Shown here piece after piece: positions 18,743-27,065 of a stretch of 64,000 nucleotides of DNA; the stretch's first letter is position 1; every line of letters starts with the position of its first letter. The stretch is from Sphingomonas sp. LT1P40. Lineage in GTDB: Bacteria; Pseudomonadota; Alphaproteobacteria; Sphingomonadales; Sphingomonadaceae. The position numbers were made by a program, and so were the translations under genes. Location of the stretch: contig NZ_JAXOJT010000001.1 in the NCBI RefSeq assembly GCF_036663835.1, positions 372,001 to 436,000 of the forward strand. Reading direction: 5' to 3'. Below the pieces are notes generated by a model. That model worked only from the letters and a program-made list of their open reading frames with translations, was not told the DNA's origin and made no database searches.

Positions 18743-18766
18743 CTGACCCGAATAGCGCGGGTCAGG
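18742..18766 (-). promoter_or_regulatory. perfect hairpin covering the ribosome-binding region of the GGDEF-EAL gene
   Basis: Perfect 9-bp inverted repeat CCTGACCCG/CGGGTCAGG (18742-18750 with 18758-18766) with a 7-nt loop. The 3' arm ends on the first base of the GTG start codon, so any Shine-Dalgarno element would be base-paired in the mRNA. No T tract follows, which argues against a simple terminator for the upstream gene. A regulatory role is inferred. Confidence 0.5.
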
Positions 18767-18844
18767 TTAGCGAGTGGTTAGGCCCGGACCCGGAACGGCA
18801 GATTTTTTCGCACCGTTTCGGAGGTAGGTGTTCGCAGCAAATCC

Positions 18845-20608
18845 CTACGCGGCGATGTCGTAAGGCTTGATCTCGCCATTGAGATACAGGTTGCGAGCCT
18901 TGGCACGGCTGAGCTTGCCCGAGCTGGTGCGCGGGAGTGTGCGCGGCGGGATCAGTTCGATCACGCAATTCATACCGGTGACGGTACGTACGCGCTCGCG
19001 GATTTCCTCGCGCAGCTTCTGGCGCTCGGCATCGTCGCTGGTGCGGCACTGGACGAGCACGGCGGGGGTTTCCTCGCCGCCGGGGGTAGTGATCGCAAAG
19101 GCGGCGATGTCGCCTTGCTTGAAGCCCGGAAGCTGCTCCACCGCCCATTCGATGTCCTGCGGCCAGTGATTCTTGCCATTGATGATGATCATGTCCTTCG
19201 CCCGGCCGACGATATAGACATAGCCATCCGACATATAACCCATGTCGCCGGTGTCGAGCCAGCCATCGACCAAGCAGGCATCGGTCGACGCGGAATCGCG
19301 GAAATAACCGACCATGACGCTGGGGCCGCGGCACCAGACCTTGCCGATCGCGCGTTCGGGAAGCGGAGCGCCGTCCTCCTCACGGATCTGGATTTCCATG
19401 TCCTTGACCGGCTTGCCGCAATTGACGATCGCGCGGAAGCGTTGCGGGCGGTCTGCGCCATGGGCGCTGCCGGACAGCTGGGTTTCCTCGACCAGTTCGA
19501 CGATGATGCCTTCGCCCGGGGGCATGATCGACACGGCAAGCGTCGCTTCGGCAAGCCCGTAGCTGGGCAGGAAGGCCGAGGCCTGAAAGCCGGCATCGGC
19601 AAAGGCATCGACGAACGATTGCATCACGTCCGGGCGGATCATGTCGGCACCGTTGCCCGCAACCCGCCAGCGACTGAGGTCGAAGCGATCCGACGCCTTG
19701 GTCTGGCTCGACATGCGGCGCGAGCAGATGTCGTAGCCGAAGGTCGGCGAATAAGAGAGGGTGGTGCCGCTGTTGCGGCTAATGAGATCGAGCCATGCCA
19801 GCGGGCGGCGGGCGAAATCCTCGGTCTTCAGATAGTCGGTCGAAACCTGGTTGGCGACGATCGACAGGAAACAGCCGACCAGCCCCATGTCATGATACCA
19901 GGGCAGCCACGACACGCAGCGGTCGCCATCCTGCAACTCCATCCCGTGGCTGTGTGCCGAGAGATTGTTGAGCAGGGCGTGGTGGGTGATCGCAACGCCG
20001 TGCGGGAAGCGGGTCGAGCCGCTGCTGTATTGCAGATAGGCAATGTCGTCGGTCTTCGCGCTCGGCAGATCCGCTTCGGGTGCGGCGCGCGTGGCGAATT
20101 CGGCCCAGTCGATGCCCTCGACATTTTTCAGCCGTGCCGCCTCTCCCGCCATCGCGGCGAGTTCGGTGGGGAAGAACAGCATCGTCGGGTCGCAGCTGTC
20201 GAGCTGAACGCTGAGCTGGTCGATATAATGCTGGCTGCCGCCGAAGCTGGTCGGCAACGGCAGCGGCACCGGCCACGCACCGGCATAGATGACGCCGAAG
20301 AACAACGACGCGAAATCGGTGCCGGTCTCGGCAATCAGCGCGATCCGGTCGAGCGGCTTCACGCCCGCTGCGATCAGGCGGCGTGCCTGAAGCAATGCGT
20401 CGTCGCGCATCTCGCTAAACGGATAGGGGCGGACGAGCGCGCCGCGCGCGTCGTGAAAGTTCATGCCGCGCACGCCCTGCGCCGCGTAATCCAGCGCGTC
20501 GCCAAGCGTGTCGAAGCTTGCCAGACGGCGAGGAAGAGTGTCGTCGGTCGGGGTCGGCCGCATCGCTGCGCCGTCCGCTTCAACCACATCATTGACGTTC
20601 AAAGCCAT
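18845..20608 (-). CDS. fatty acyl-AMP ligase / acyl-activating enzyme
   Basis: 587 residues from ATG 20606-20608 (a TTG two codons upstream is less likely). ANL-superfamily landmarks: LQYSSGSTRFPHGVAITH near residue 195 (P-loop A3), WLPWYHDMGLVG, SYGLAEATL, DTGDMGYMSDGYVYIVGRAKDMI and the C-terminal catalytic Lys in RTSSGKLSRAK. WYHDMGL and the overall length fit the fatty acyl-AMP ligase subgroup, which loads acyl groups on carrier proteins rather than CoA. In sphingomonads such enzymes are linked to sphingolipid or other long-chain lipid synthesis, but no lipid partner gene lies next to this one. Confidence 0.88.
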   Translation of the reverse strand: MALNVNDVVEADGAAMRPTPTDDTLPRRLASFDTLGDALDYAAQGVRGMNFHDARGALVRPYPFSEMRDDALLQARRLIAAGVKPLDRIALIAETGTDFASLFFGVIYAGAWPVPLPLPTSFGGSQHYIDQLSVQLDSCDPTMLFFPTELAAMAGEAARLKNVEGIDWAEFATRAAPEADLPSAKTDDIAYLQYSSGSTRFPHGVAITHHALLNNLSAHSHGMELQDGDRCVSWLPWYHDMGLVGCFLSIVANQVSTDYLKTEDFARRPLAWLDLISRNSGTTLSYSPTFGYDICSRRMSSQTKASDRFDLSRWRVAGNGADMIRPDVMQSFVDAFADAGFQASAFLPSYGLAEATLAVSIMPPGEGIIVELVEETQLSGSAHGADRPQRFRAIVNCGKPVKDMEIQIREEDGAPLPERAIGKVWCRGPSVMVGYFRDSASTDACLVDGWLDTGDMGYMSDGYVYIVGRAKDMIIINGKNHWPQDIEWAVEQLPGFKQGDIAAFAITTPGGEETPAVLVQCRTSDDAERQKLREEIRERVRTVTGMNCVIELIPPRTLPRTSSGKLSRAKARNLYLNGEIKPYDIAA

Positions 20609-20742
20609 ATTCAAAAAATCCGTGCCCCTGATCGTTGCAGGCCGCCGCCTTTATGACGAATTGGCCCCACACCAGAAATGCGGGCGGCTCTGCTACGCAC
20701 TGGCGTTCAAATTCGGTTGCCAGTGTGGCACAAACAAGGCGC

Positions 20743-21279
20743 ATGCGCCGCGATCGCCGCCCCATACCGCCGCTGGACGCGGCTTCGCTTGATCGGCTGG
20801 CGCTGCGCTATGTCGAGCGCTTCGCCACGACACGAGGGAAACTGGCGGTCTATCTGGTGCGCAAGATCCGCGAGCGGGGGTGGGAGGGCGACGCCGCCGA
20901 CCCCGCCGCAATTGCCGAACGCTTTGCCGAACTGGGCTACATCAACGACCGGCTCTATGCCGAATCGAAGGCGTCGGCGATGGCGCGGCGCGGGCTGGGC
21001 GCGCGGCGGGTGAACGATACGCTGCGCCATGCCGGCATCCAGAGCGAGGATGCCGAAGCGGTCGCGCCGCAGATTCAGGCGCGGCGCGGCGAAACGGCGG
21101 TCGCCTTTGCCCGCAGACGTCGAATCGGGCCGTTCGCCACCGCAAGCGCCGACCGCGCGCTGATGGCCAAGCAGGTCTCGGCAATGGTGCGCGCCGGACA
21201 TTCGCCCGACCTGGCGTGGAAGATTGCGCGCATGGAACCGGGTGAAAACGTTGAAATGTTGCTTGATGAAGGTGAGTAA
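20743..21279 (+). CDS. recX: RecX-family regulatory protein
   Basis: 178 residues from ATG 20743; the frame extends upstream, but those residues are not RecX-like. Contains ALRYVERFATTRGKLAVYLVRKI, AIAERFAELGYINDRLYAES and RRGLGARRVNDTLRHAGI, the three-helix repeats of RecX. RecX proteins bind and restrain RecA filaments. recA is not adjacent here. The C-terminal part is Ala/Arg-rich and diverged, so the family call is firm but functional equivalence less so. It is divergent from the acyl-AMP ligase gene. Confidence 0.82.
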   Translation: MRRDRRPIPPLDAASLDRLALRYVERFATTRGKLAVYLVRKIRERGWEGDAADPAAIAERFAELGYINDRLYAESKASAMARRGLGARRVNDTLRHAGIQSEDAEAVAPQIQARRGETAVAFARRRRIGPFATASADRALMAKQVSAMVRAGHSPDLAWKIARMEPGENVEMLLDEGE

Positions 21280-21341
21280 CAAAGGATTCGCAGCTTCCGG
21301 AAATGCTGTGTTAATGTCCCCGGTCAGGGGGAAATGCTTAA

Positions 21342-21935
21342 ATGGGAGTCGACCCGCAGCGAGTGTCGGACGCGTACGTGCCCATGTCGATGGGCTCAGG
21401 GCTATCGTCGATCGATTCGAGCCTCGACGATGAGCGGCATGCGGGCGTCGTGAAATGGTTCGACGTGACGCGCGGCTTTGGTTTCATCGTCGCGGACGAT
21501 GAAGCGATCGGCGACATCCTGATCCATTTTTCGGTCCTGCAACCGCATGGCCGCCGCAGCCTTCCCGAAGGGGCGCGGGTCGAATGTCTGGCGGTGCGGC
21601 GCGAACGCGGGTTGCAGGCGCGCGAGATTCTGTCGATCGACCTGACCGATGCGGTCGAGCCACCGCGCGCGCGCGCCGGGGCGGGGGGCGAGCGCGGCGA
21701 CCGGCTGCACCTGATCGAGGGGGCCGGACCGTTTGAGGGCGTTACGGTCAAATGGTTCAACCGGCTGAAAGGATACGGGTTTCTGGTGCGCGACGGCGAT
21801 TCGGCCGATATATTCGTGCATATGGAAACGCTTCGGCGGGCGGAGATTTATGATATCGAACCGGAACAACCCCTGCGCGCGCGGATCGTCGACGGGGAAA
21901 AGGGGCCGCTCGCGGTCGTGGTCGAGCAGCCCTAA
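21342..21935 (+). CDS. double cold-shock-domain protein
   Basis: 197 residues with two OB-fold cold-shock domains. CSD1 (about 35-100): [16 protein letters not shown] with RNP2-like DILIHFS. CSD2 (about 131-195): [17 protein letters not shown] with DIFVHME. Both keep the aromatic RNA/ssDNA-binding residues. Tandem CSD proteins of this length are common in alphaproteobacteria. The ATG at 21384 is an alternative start. The 3' end overlaps the next gene by 86 nt. Confidence 0.9.
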   Translation: MGVDPQRVSDAYVPMSMGSGLSSIDSSLDDERHAGVVKWFDVTRGFGFIVADDEAIGDILIHFSVLQPHGRRSLPEGARVECLAVRRERGLQAREILSIDLTDAVEPPRARAGAGGERGDRLHLIEGAGPFEGVTVKWFNRLKGYGFLVRDGDSADIFVHMETLRRAEIYDIEPEQPLRARIVDGEKGPLAVVVEQP

Positions 21936-22407
21936 AGCCGCGCTGCTGCTGGCGCTGGCGGCGCTGGCGCTGGTTCCCGGATGCAAAAGCAGCGAGGCGG
22001 GCAATGCCGTGGCCGCACAGCAGGCAAGCCAGGCTGTCGTCACCGTCGAATCGGGTGAAATGCGGCATGTCTTCAAGGTCGATGTCGCGCGCACCGTCGC
22101 CGAGCAGCAGCGCGGGCTGATGTTCCGCACCGGCATCCCAGTGGACGGCGGCATGCTGTTCGCACCCTATCCGGCCGAAGGCGGCGGGCCACGCGAGGCA
22201 AGCTTCTGGATGAAGGACACGCCCAGCCCGCTCGACATCATCTTCATCCGCCCCGACGGGACGATCGCGCATATCGCCGAGAATACGGTGCCATTCTCCG
22301 AAGCGCCGGTGCGATCGGGCGAGCCGGTGTCGGCGGTGCTGGAGATCAATGGCGGGCGTGCGGCGGAACTGGGGATATCGGTCGGCGACAAGGTTACGTG
22401 GAAATGA
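21850..22407 (+). CDS. DUF192 family lipoprotein
   Basis: 185 residues. The DUF192 domain (about 62-185) shows [30 protein letters not shown] and [19 protein letters not shown] hydrophobic stretch ending in the lipobox LVPGC (Cys about residue 45) indicates an exported lipoprotein. The only standard in-frame start is ATG 21850, 86 nt inside the cold-shock gene, which gives an unusually long Arg/Ser-rich n-region before the lipoprotein signal. Function of DUF192 is unknown. Confidence 0.85.
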   Translation: MISNRNNPCARGSSTGKRGRSRSWSSSPKAALLLALAALALVPGCKSSEAGNAVAAQQASQAVVTVESGEMRHVFKVDVARTVAEQQRGLMFRTGIPVDGGMLFAPYPAEGGGPREASFWMKDTPSPLDIIFIRPDGTIAHIAENTVPFSEAPVRSGEPVSAVLEINGGRAAELGISVGDKVTWK

Positions 22408-22458
22408 TGTTTTCAAACCACGTTGCCGCCGCCGCGATGCCCGCGTAAAGCGCGGGGC

Positions 22459-22851
22459 ATGGCGATCTTTGCGAACATCTTCACCTGGTGGAACGGCTCC
22501 ACATTCGGCACCTGGATGGGCTTGCGCGGCAAGGACCGCGTGGGCGAGGATGCGCTGGGCAATGTCTATTATACCGGCGGACAGGACACGGCGGGCAATC
22601 CGCGCCGCTGGGTGATCTACAAGGGATCGACCGATTCGAGCCGCGTGCCGCCCGAATGGTTCAGCTGGCTGCATCACCAGATCGACGATGTGCCCGATCG
22701 CGCGCTGCCGCCGGTGCGCGCGTGGGAGACGCCTGCCGTGCCGAACCTGACCGGGACGGCGCAGGCCTATCGTCCGGCCGGTGCGATGGAGTCGGGTGGC
22801 AAGCGTATCGGCGCGACCGGCGATTACGAAGCCTGGACGCCCGGCACCTGA
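22459..22851 (+). CDS. NDUFA12-like complex I accessory subunit
   Basis: 130 residues from ATG 22459. Contains FTWWNGSTFGTWMGLRGK, VGEDALGNVYY, RRWVIYKG and VPPEWFSWLHHQIDD, the conserved core of the NDUFA12/B17.2 family, an accessory subunit of NADH:ubiquinone oxidoreductase shared by mitochondria and alphaproteobacteria. The stop overlaps the start of the DUF2155 gene by 1 nt (TGATG), a conserved alphaproteobacterial pairing. Confidence 0.93.
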   Translation: MAIFANIFTWWNGSTFGTWMGLRGKDRVGEDALGNVYYTGGQDTAGNPRRWVIYKGSTDSSRVPPEWFSWLHHQIDDVPDRALPPVRAWETPAVPNLTGTAQAYRPAGAMESGGKRIGATGDYEAWTPGT

Positions 22852-23507
22852 TGCGCTCGCGCCGCACCGTCGCACTGCTGCTGGCACCGCTCGCGCTGGC
22901 CGGTTGCGGCTGGTTCGGCGACAGCGCACAAAACAAGACCGGAGCGGCCGACCGGGTCGAAGTCGCGGCGAAGGCGGGGCCGGGGGAGGAGATCGTGACG
23001 GTCGACACCAGCGGGCCGGCGGTTGCGACCGAGGGGGCGACGCCAATGGCGGAGCGGGTGGCGGTGCTGGGGCTGCTCAACAAGCGAAACGGGGTCGCGC
23101 GCGACATCACGCTGAAGCCGGGACAGGCGGTGCGTGCGGGCGACGTCATCATCCGCCTGCGCGCGTGCGAGAAAACCGCGCCGTTCGAGAGCGACCAATA
23201 TACCGGCGCATTCGCGCAGGTGGACGTGCGCGGCAGCGACAATCAGTGGAAGCGGACCTTCTCAGGCTGGCTGTACAAGGAACGGCCCGCGCTGAACGTG
23301 GTGCCGCACCCGATCTATGACGTCTGGGTCAAAAGCTGCGCGATGACCTTTCCGGAGACGGGGGGCGAGGTGGTTGACGCGGGGGCCGCGTCCGCGCCCG
23401 CTGCGCCGAAACGCTCGAGCGCGCCGAAATCGGCGGCGACGAAGGCGCCCCCGGTCGAAAGCCCCGCCGAACCCTCGCCGAGCGAATCCGACAGCAACGA
23501 GAGATAG
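22851..23507 (+). CDS. DUF2155 lipoprotein
   Basis: 218 residues. Signal peptide with lipobox LALAGC (Cys about 19). The DUF2155 core (about 70-165) contains VLGLLNKRNGVARDITLKPG, LRACEKTAPFE and FSGWLYKERPALNVVPHPIYDVW ending at SCAMTF. The ~50-residue tail is Ala/Pro/Ser-rich and low in complexity, and is encoded by DNA that is also the 3' end of aat on the other strand. Role unknown. It commonly sits between an NDUFA12-like gene and aat, as here. Confidence 0.88.
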   Translation: MRSRRTVALLLAPLALAGCGWFGDSAQNKTGAADRVEVAAKAGPGEEIVTVDTSGPAVATEGATPMAERVAVLGLLNKRNGVARDITLKPGQAVRAGDVIIRLRACEKTAPFESDQYTGAFAQVDVRGSDNQWKRTFSGWLYKERPALNVVPHPIYDVWVKSCAMTFPETGGEVVDAGAASAPAAPKRSSAPKSAATKAPPVESPAEPSPSESDSNER

Positions 23508-24070
23508 GTCTCTCGCGGGATCTCGACCGCGCCGAGCGAGGCGAGGTGATCGGTCATGAACTGGCAATCGAGCAGAGTGAAACCGCCCAGTTTGAGCCGC
23601 GCGACCAGCGCGGCGATGGCGACCTTTGACGCGTCGCGCGCGCGGCTGACCATCGATTCGCCAAAGAATGCACGGCCGAGCGCGAGGCCGTAAAGGCCGC
23701 CGACAAGGCGATCACCGTCCCAGCACTCGACCGAATGCGCGAACCCGCGGCGGTGGAGTTCGGTAAACACGCGCGTGATCGCCGGATTGATCCAGGTATC
23801 GGGGCGGTCGGCGGCGCTCTCGGCGCACAGCGCGATAACGTGATCGAACGCGGTGTTGGCGGTGATGCGGAAACGGTCCGACGCGATCGTCTTTCGGAGC
23901 GAGCGCGAGAGGTGAAAGCCGTCGAGCGGCAGGATCCCGCGCTGGCGTGGCTCGACCCAATAGACGCTGGCTTCGTCGCGGTGCTCGGCCATCGGGAACA
24001 CGCCCATCGCATAGGCGCGCAGGACCAGGTCGGGGTCGAGATCGCTGGCGGGTGGGGCGGGGCGAGTCAC
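23315..24070 (-). CDS. aat: leucyl/phenylalanyl-tRNA--protein transferase
   Basis: 251 residues from GTG 24068-24070. Family signatures: LVLRAYAMGVFPMAE, YWVEPRQRGILPLDGFHLSRSLRK, WINPAI, AHSVECWDGDRLVGGLYGLALG, FFGESMVSR and DCQFMTDHLASLGA. The enzyme adds Leu or Phe to N-terminal Arg/Lys proteins, marking them for ClpS-ClpAP degradation (N-degron pathway). The start overlaps the ParA-like gene stop by 4 nt (GTGA). The C-terminal ~64 residues overlap the DUF2155 gene on the opposite strand by 193 nt. Confidence 0.95.
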   Translation of the reverse strand: MTRPAPPASDLDPDLVLRAYAMGVFPMAEHRDEASVYWVEPRQRGILPLDGFHLSRSLRKTIASDRFRITANTAFDHVIALCAESAADRPDTWINPAITRVFTELHRRGFAHSVECWDGDRLVGGLYGLALGRAFFGESMVSRARDASKVAIAALVARLKLGGFTLLDCQFMTDHLASLGAVEIPRETYLSLLSDSLGEGSAGLSTGGAFVAADFGALERFGAAGADAAPASTTSPPVSGKVIAQLLTQTS

Positions 24071-24804
24071 TTTTTAGGCTTTGCGGGTTTGGCAAGGCGG
24101 CGTTCGATGGCCTGCCACAGATCGGCAAACGCCTTGCCGCCTGCGCTGCGCCCGGCGAACGCGCCGACGGGCAAGCGTCGCACCGCCATCGATTCGACCA
24201 CGCTGGCCATCGGGATCACCGGCCAGTCCGGGTGCCGTTCAAGCGCCTCGGCATGAAGTTTTCGGCGGCGATCGACCATCGAATGGACTGGCATGACCGG
24301 CACTTTCACCTTTCCGCCGAGATGGGCGATCACCGCGTCCAGTGCGCGTTCCGACAAGGGCGAGGGGATGACGGGGACGACGATCAGATCGGCGGCGCGC
24401 ATCACTTGCTCGCTGGTTTCGGTCAGGCCGGGCGGGCAATCGAGCAGCATCCGGTCATAGGCTTTGTCGAGCTGCCCGAGCAGCTTTGCCAGCCGCTTCT
24501 TCTTGTCGAGTTCGTGGAACAGCAGATCGAGACCGCGCAGTGAGGCATCGGCATCGATCAGGTCGAGCCGTGGGATCGCGGTGGCATGGGCCAGCTTCGA
24601 GGGTTCGACATCGCGGGTGAACACCGCCTGCGCCTGAGCCTTGCCGGAACCGCCGCCGAGCAGAAAGGTGGAAGCGGCCTGCGGGTCGAGATCCCATAGC
24701 AACGTGCGGCGGGCCGAAAGCGTCGCGGCACACCAGCCAAGATTGACCGCCAGCGTCGTCTTACCGACGCCGCCCTTCAGGCTGTAGATCGCAATCGTCG
24801 CCAC
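24067..24804 (-). CDS. ParA/MinD-like P-loop ATPase
   Basis: 245 residues from GTG 24802-24804. This start is chosen because AAAGGAG precedes it and the deviant Walker A (KGGVGKTT, 10-17) then sits at the very N-terminus, as usual in ParA; the longer frame to 24888 would cross a terminator. Further ParA features: LLWDLDPQAAST (Walker A') and LLLDCPPGLTETSEQVM (Walker B). No ParB partner or parS site is seen, so it is an orphan, possibly for positioning of a protein cargo. Its stop overlaps the aat start. Confidence 0.9.
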   Translation of the reverse strand: MATIAIYSLKGGVGKTTLAVNLGWCAATLSARRTLLWDLDPQAASTFLLGGGSGKAQAQAVFTRDVEPSKLAHATAIPRLDLIDADASLRGLDLLFHELDKKKRLAKLLGQLDKAYDRMLLDCPPGLTETSEQVMRAADLIVVPVIPSPLSERALDAVIAHLGGKVKVPVMPVHSMVDRRRKLHAEALERHPDWPVIPMASVVESMAVRRLPVGAFAGRSAGGKAFADLWQAIERRLAKPAKPKK

Positions 24805-24855
24805 CGCCGCGCTCCTTTCTGGCCCAAGGTGCCGGAGGCGTGTGACTGGCGCAAG

Positions 24856-24886
24856 AAAAAGGGCCGGCGAAGCGATCCGCCGGCCC
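24856..24886 (-). terminator. intrinsic terminator downstream of the small lipoprotein gene
   Basis: 9-bp stem GGGCCGGCG/CGCCGGCCC (24861-24869 with 24878-24886), 8-nt loop, followed on the minus strand by TTTTTCTT. It insulates the lipoprotein gene from the ParA-like gene. Confidence 0.88.
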
Positions 24887-24912
24887 ATTTTATGGGTGAA
24901 GGAGAGCGGATT

Positions 24913-25299
24913 TCAGCCCTTGCAGGTCAGCGTGCCCTTGCCCGGCAGTTCGACGGTGGCCGATGTCGGGGTGCCGGTCAGCTTGTAGCCGCCCTCGGCA
25001 ACGAATGGCTGGCCCGCTTCGGCTGCCTTCAGGTCGGTTGCAGTCCCGCCCTTTTCGGTGCGGACGCGGACGAGTTTGTCGCCCTCGAAGAATTCGACGA
25101 ACACCAGTGCGTTGCCCGGCTGGCAGCGCATCGACTTCGACGCCTTGATCGCGGGCGGCAGTTCGACGGGCGCGCGGTTGGCGAGCTGTTCGGCCATCGG
25201 GTCATCGACGCGGCTGGTCACAACTTCGGGTTCGGGGCTACAGGCTGCGAGTGGCAAGGCCAGAATCGCAACGGCGATGGGGAGGAGGCGCATGGTCAT
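24913..25299 (-). CDS. small lipoprotein with MliC-like domain
   Basis: 128 residues from ATG 25297-25299, preceded by AAAGGAG at good spacing. Lipoprotein signal with lipobox LPLAAC. The C-terminal ~75 residues (MRCQPGNALVFVEFFEGDKL through the terminal TLTCKG) have the two-cysteine, beta-rich pattern of MliC-type inhibitors of C-type lysozyme, but the match is by pattern only. Likely outer-membrane or periplasmic. It is expressed on its own, given the terminator immediately downstream. Confidence 0.75.
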   Translation of the reverse strand: MTMRLLPIAVAILALPLAACSPEPEVVTSRVDDPMAEQLANRAPVELPPAIKASKSMRCQPGNALVFVEFFEGDKLVRVRTEKGGTATDLKAAEAGQPFVAEGGYKLTGTPTSATVELPGKGTLTCKG

Positions 25300-25395
25300 A
25301 TCGCGCGCTCCTTTGCGTATGCGGCATTTGACGTCAAGAGACACGTTATGCCGGGCAGCAATCCATTTTGCGCCGCAAAAGAAATGCTTGGGGCA

Positions 25396-26700
25396 TCATT
25401 CGTGAAATTCGTCCAGATCCGGGATGCGTCCGAACGCAATTTTCGTACCCACGCGGTCGCTGCGGCTCCCGTCCATCGGTCCGACCGAGACGGCATGACG
25501 TCCGAATTTCTCGTTGATCCGGTCCATCGCCTTGCTCAGTGACAGGGTGCGGGTTTCGCGGGCCAGCGGGTCGTTGGGGTCGAGTGCGGCAAACAACGAT
25601 TCCTGCTCGCCGTGCAGCGGCGCGATTTCCGCCAATGTCACGCCGATCATCCGGATGGCGAAACCGCCGGGGCGGGTGCGACCGGCGGCGGCGAGGCGGG
25701 GATAGATCGAATCGAGCGCGGCGAGGACGGTGAAGCTGTCCTGAGTCGAAGGCAGCTTGATCGAAGTGCGCCAGGTCGACTTGTCGTCCTCGAACCGGGC
25801 GTGGAGCACGAGCAGGCGGCTGGCATAACCCTTGCGCCGCAAGCGGCTGGCGGATTTGAGCGCAAGGCGGCGGGCGGTGAGGCGGACGGGTTCGAGGCCG
25901 CGTTTGCGTGGGGACAGGACGTGGCTGTGGCCGATGGTGCGGCTTTGCGTCGGCTTTTCGGGCAAGTCGAACCCGTGGAGCAGATACCACAGCCGGTCGC
26001 CGTTCACCCCACCCCAGGCTGAACCGGCATCGCGCGGTCGGCGGTCGCACAACTGACCGATGTCGTTGATGCCCTGTTGCGCGAGGCGCTTTTCCATCTT
26101 CGCGCCGATCCCGGCGATGTCGCGCAGCTTCAACCCGAACAGGCGACCGGGCAGTTCCTCGCCGCGCAGGATGGTCAGGCCGTCGGGCTTCTGCATGTCC
26201 GACGCCAGCTTGGCGAGCAGGCGGTTGGGGGCGATGCCGACCGACGAGGTCAGGCATTCGCCGACATTGGCGCGAATCCCCGCCTTGATCCGGTGGGCGA
26301 GCGCGGTGGCGGTGGCTTCGTCATTCTCGTTATCGAGCAGGCGGCAGGCGACTTCGTCGATCGAGCAGACGGCGGTGACGGGGATGTGCTTCCAGATTTC
26401 GTCGACAATCATCTGGTGGAACTCGACATATTTCTCATGGGCACCGGGAACGACGATGATGTCGCGGCACAGGCGTTTGGCTTCCCAGACGGGGGTGCCG
26501 GTGCCGATGCCGTATTTCTTGGCCTCGACCGAGGCGGCGATGGCGACGGTGGTGTCGCTGTCGACCGGCGCGACGATGATCGGTTTACCCCGCAGATCGG
26601 GGTTCAACTGCTGCTCGACGCTGGCGAAATAGCTGTTCAGATCGAGGAACAGCCAGCGCAGCGGGCGGGGTGGCAGGATGAGGTCGGCCGCATTGGGCAT
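25396..26700 (-). CDS. Y-family DNA polymerase (DinB/UmuC-like)
   Basis: 434 residues from ATG 26698-26700; the frame to 27111 is non-coding upstream. Palm/finger: FLDLNSYFASVEQQ with catalytic D20, and CSIDEVACRLL with D115/E116, so the metal-binding acids are intact. Helix-hairpin-helix RDIAGIGAKMEKRL follows, then a little-finger domain with SHVLSPRKRG. It is a potentially active translesion polymerase, not an inactive ImuB. Whether it is a Pol IV or Pol V type is not decided by eye. It is divergent from the restriction-modification locus. Confidence 0.9.
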   Translation of the reverse strand: MPNAADLILPPRPLRWLFLDLNSYFASVEQQLNPDLRGKPIIVAPVDSDTTVAIAASVEAKKYGIGTGTPVWEAKRLCRDIIVVPGAHEKYVEFHQMIVDEIWKHIPVTAVCSIDEVACRLLDNENDEATATALAHRIKAGIRANVGECLTSSVGIAPNRLLAKLASDMQKPDGLTILRGEELPGRLFGLKLRDIAGIGAKMEKRLAQQGINDIGQLCDRRPRDAGSAWGGVNGDRLWYLLHGFDLPEKPTQSRTIGHSHVLSPRKRGLEPVRLTARRLALKSASRLRRKGYASRLLVLHARFEDDKSTWRTSIKLPSTQDSFTVLAALDSIYPRLAAAGRTRPGGFAIRMIGVTLAEIAPLHGEQESLFAALDPNDPLARETRTLSLSKAMDRINEKFGRHAVSVGPMDGSRSDRVGTKIAFGRIPDLDEFHE

Positions 26701-26966
26701 GGTGGAACAATAGCAGAACATTTGGCCAAAGTCACGTTGTCGCGGCATTGACGAAGTTGACGGCCCGTGGAGGGGAGCGGTTGACACAATCGCGGTGTTT
26801 ACGCGGGGGTGACAACCGGGCCAATGGCGCGGAAAGTCCCAAAAGTCACACCTGCTTCGTGCGAGCGGGCGAATGGCGTTTGCAATGTCAAAGAGCCGAG
26901 AAATCATAGCCGGGGCGATACGTTGTAGGAAAGTTGTTTTGAGGCGGGGCTGCGCTATCAAGTGAC

Positions 26967-27065
26967 ATGACCCCGACCGAATTCCTGACCAAATGGCGAC
27001 AATCCGAATTGACGGAACGGTCGGCAAACATCCTGTTTCGACGTTGTTCGAAGAAACACCGATGA
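26967..27065 (+). pseudogene. N-terminal remnant of a DNA methyltransferase gene
   Basis: A 32-codon frame starting MTPTEFLTKWRQSELTERSA. From memory of the family, this is the characteristic N-terminus of the large MmeI/YeeA-like (COG1002) class I DNA methyltransferases, where it normally continues into a HFxDLC segment. Here the similarity stops after about 20 residues and the frame ends 10 codons later, with ATGA overlapping the start of the next gene. It may be only a remnant, or now a short translated leader coupled to the inserted gene. Confidence 0.6.

Noticed and set aside
24067..24804. A chromosome partition (parAB) locus with origin
   Set aside because: The ATPase is ParA-like, but no parB, parS-like palindromes or DnaA boxes were noticed nearby.
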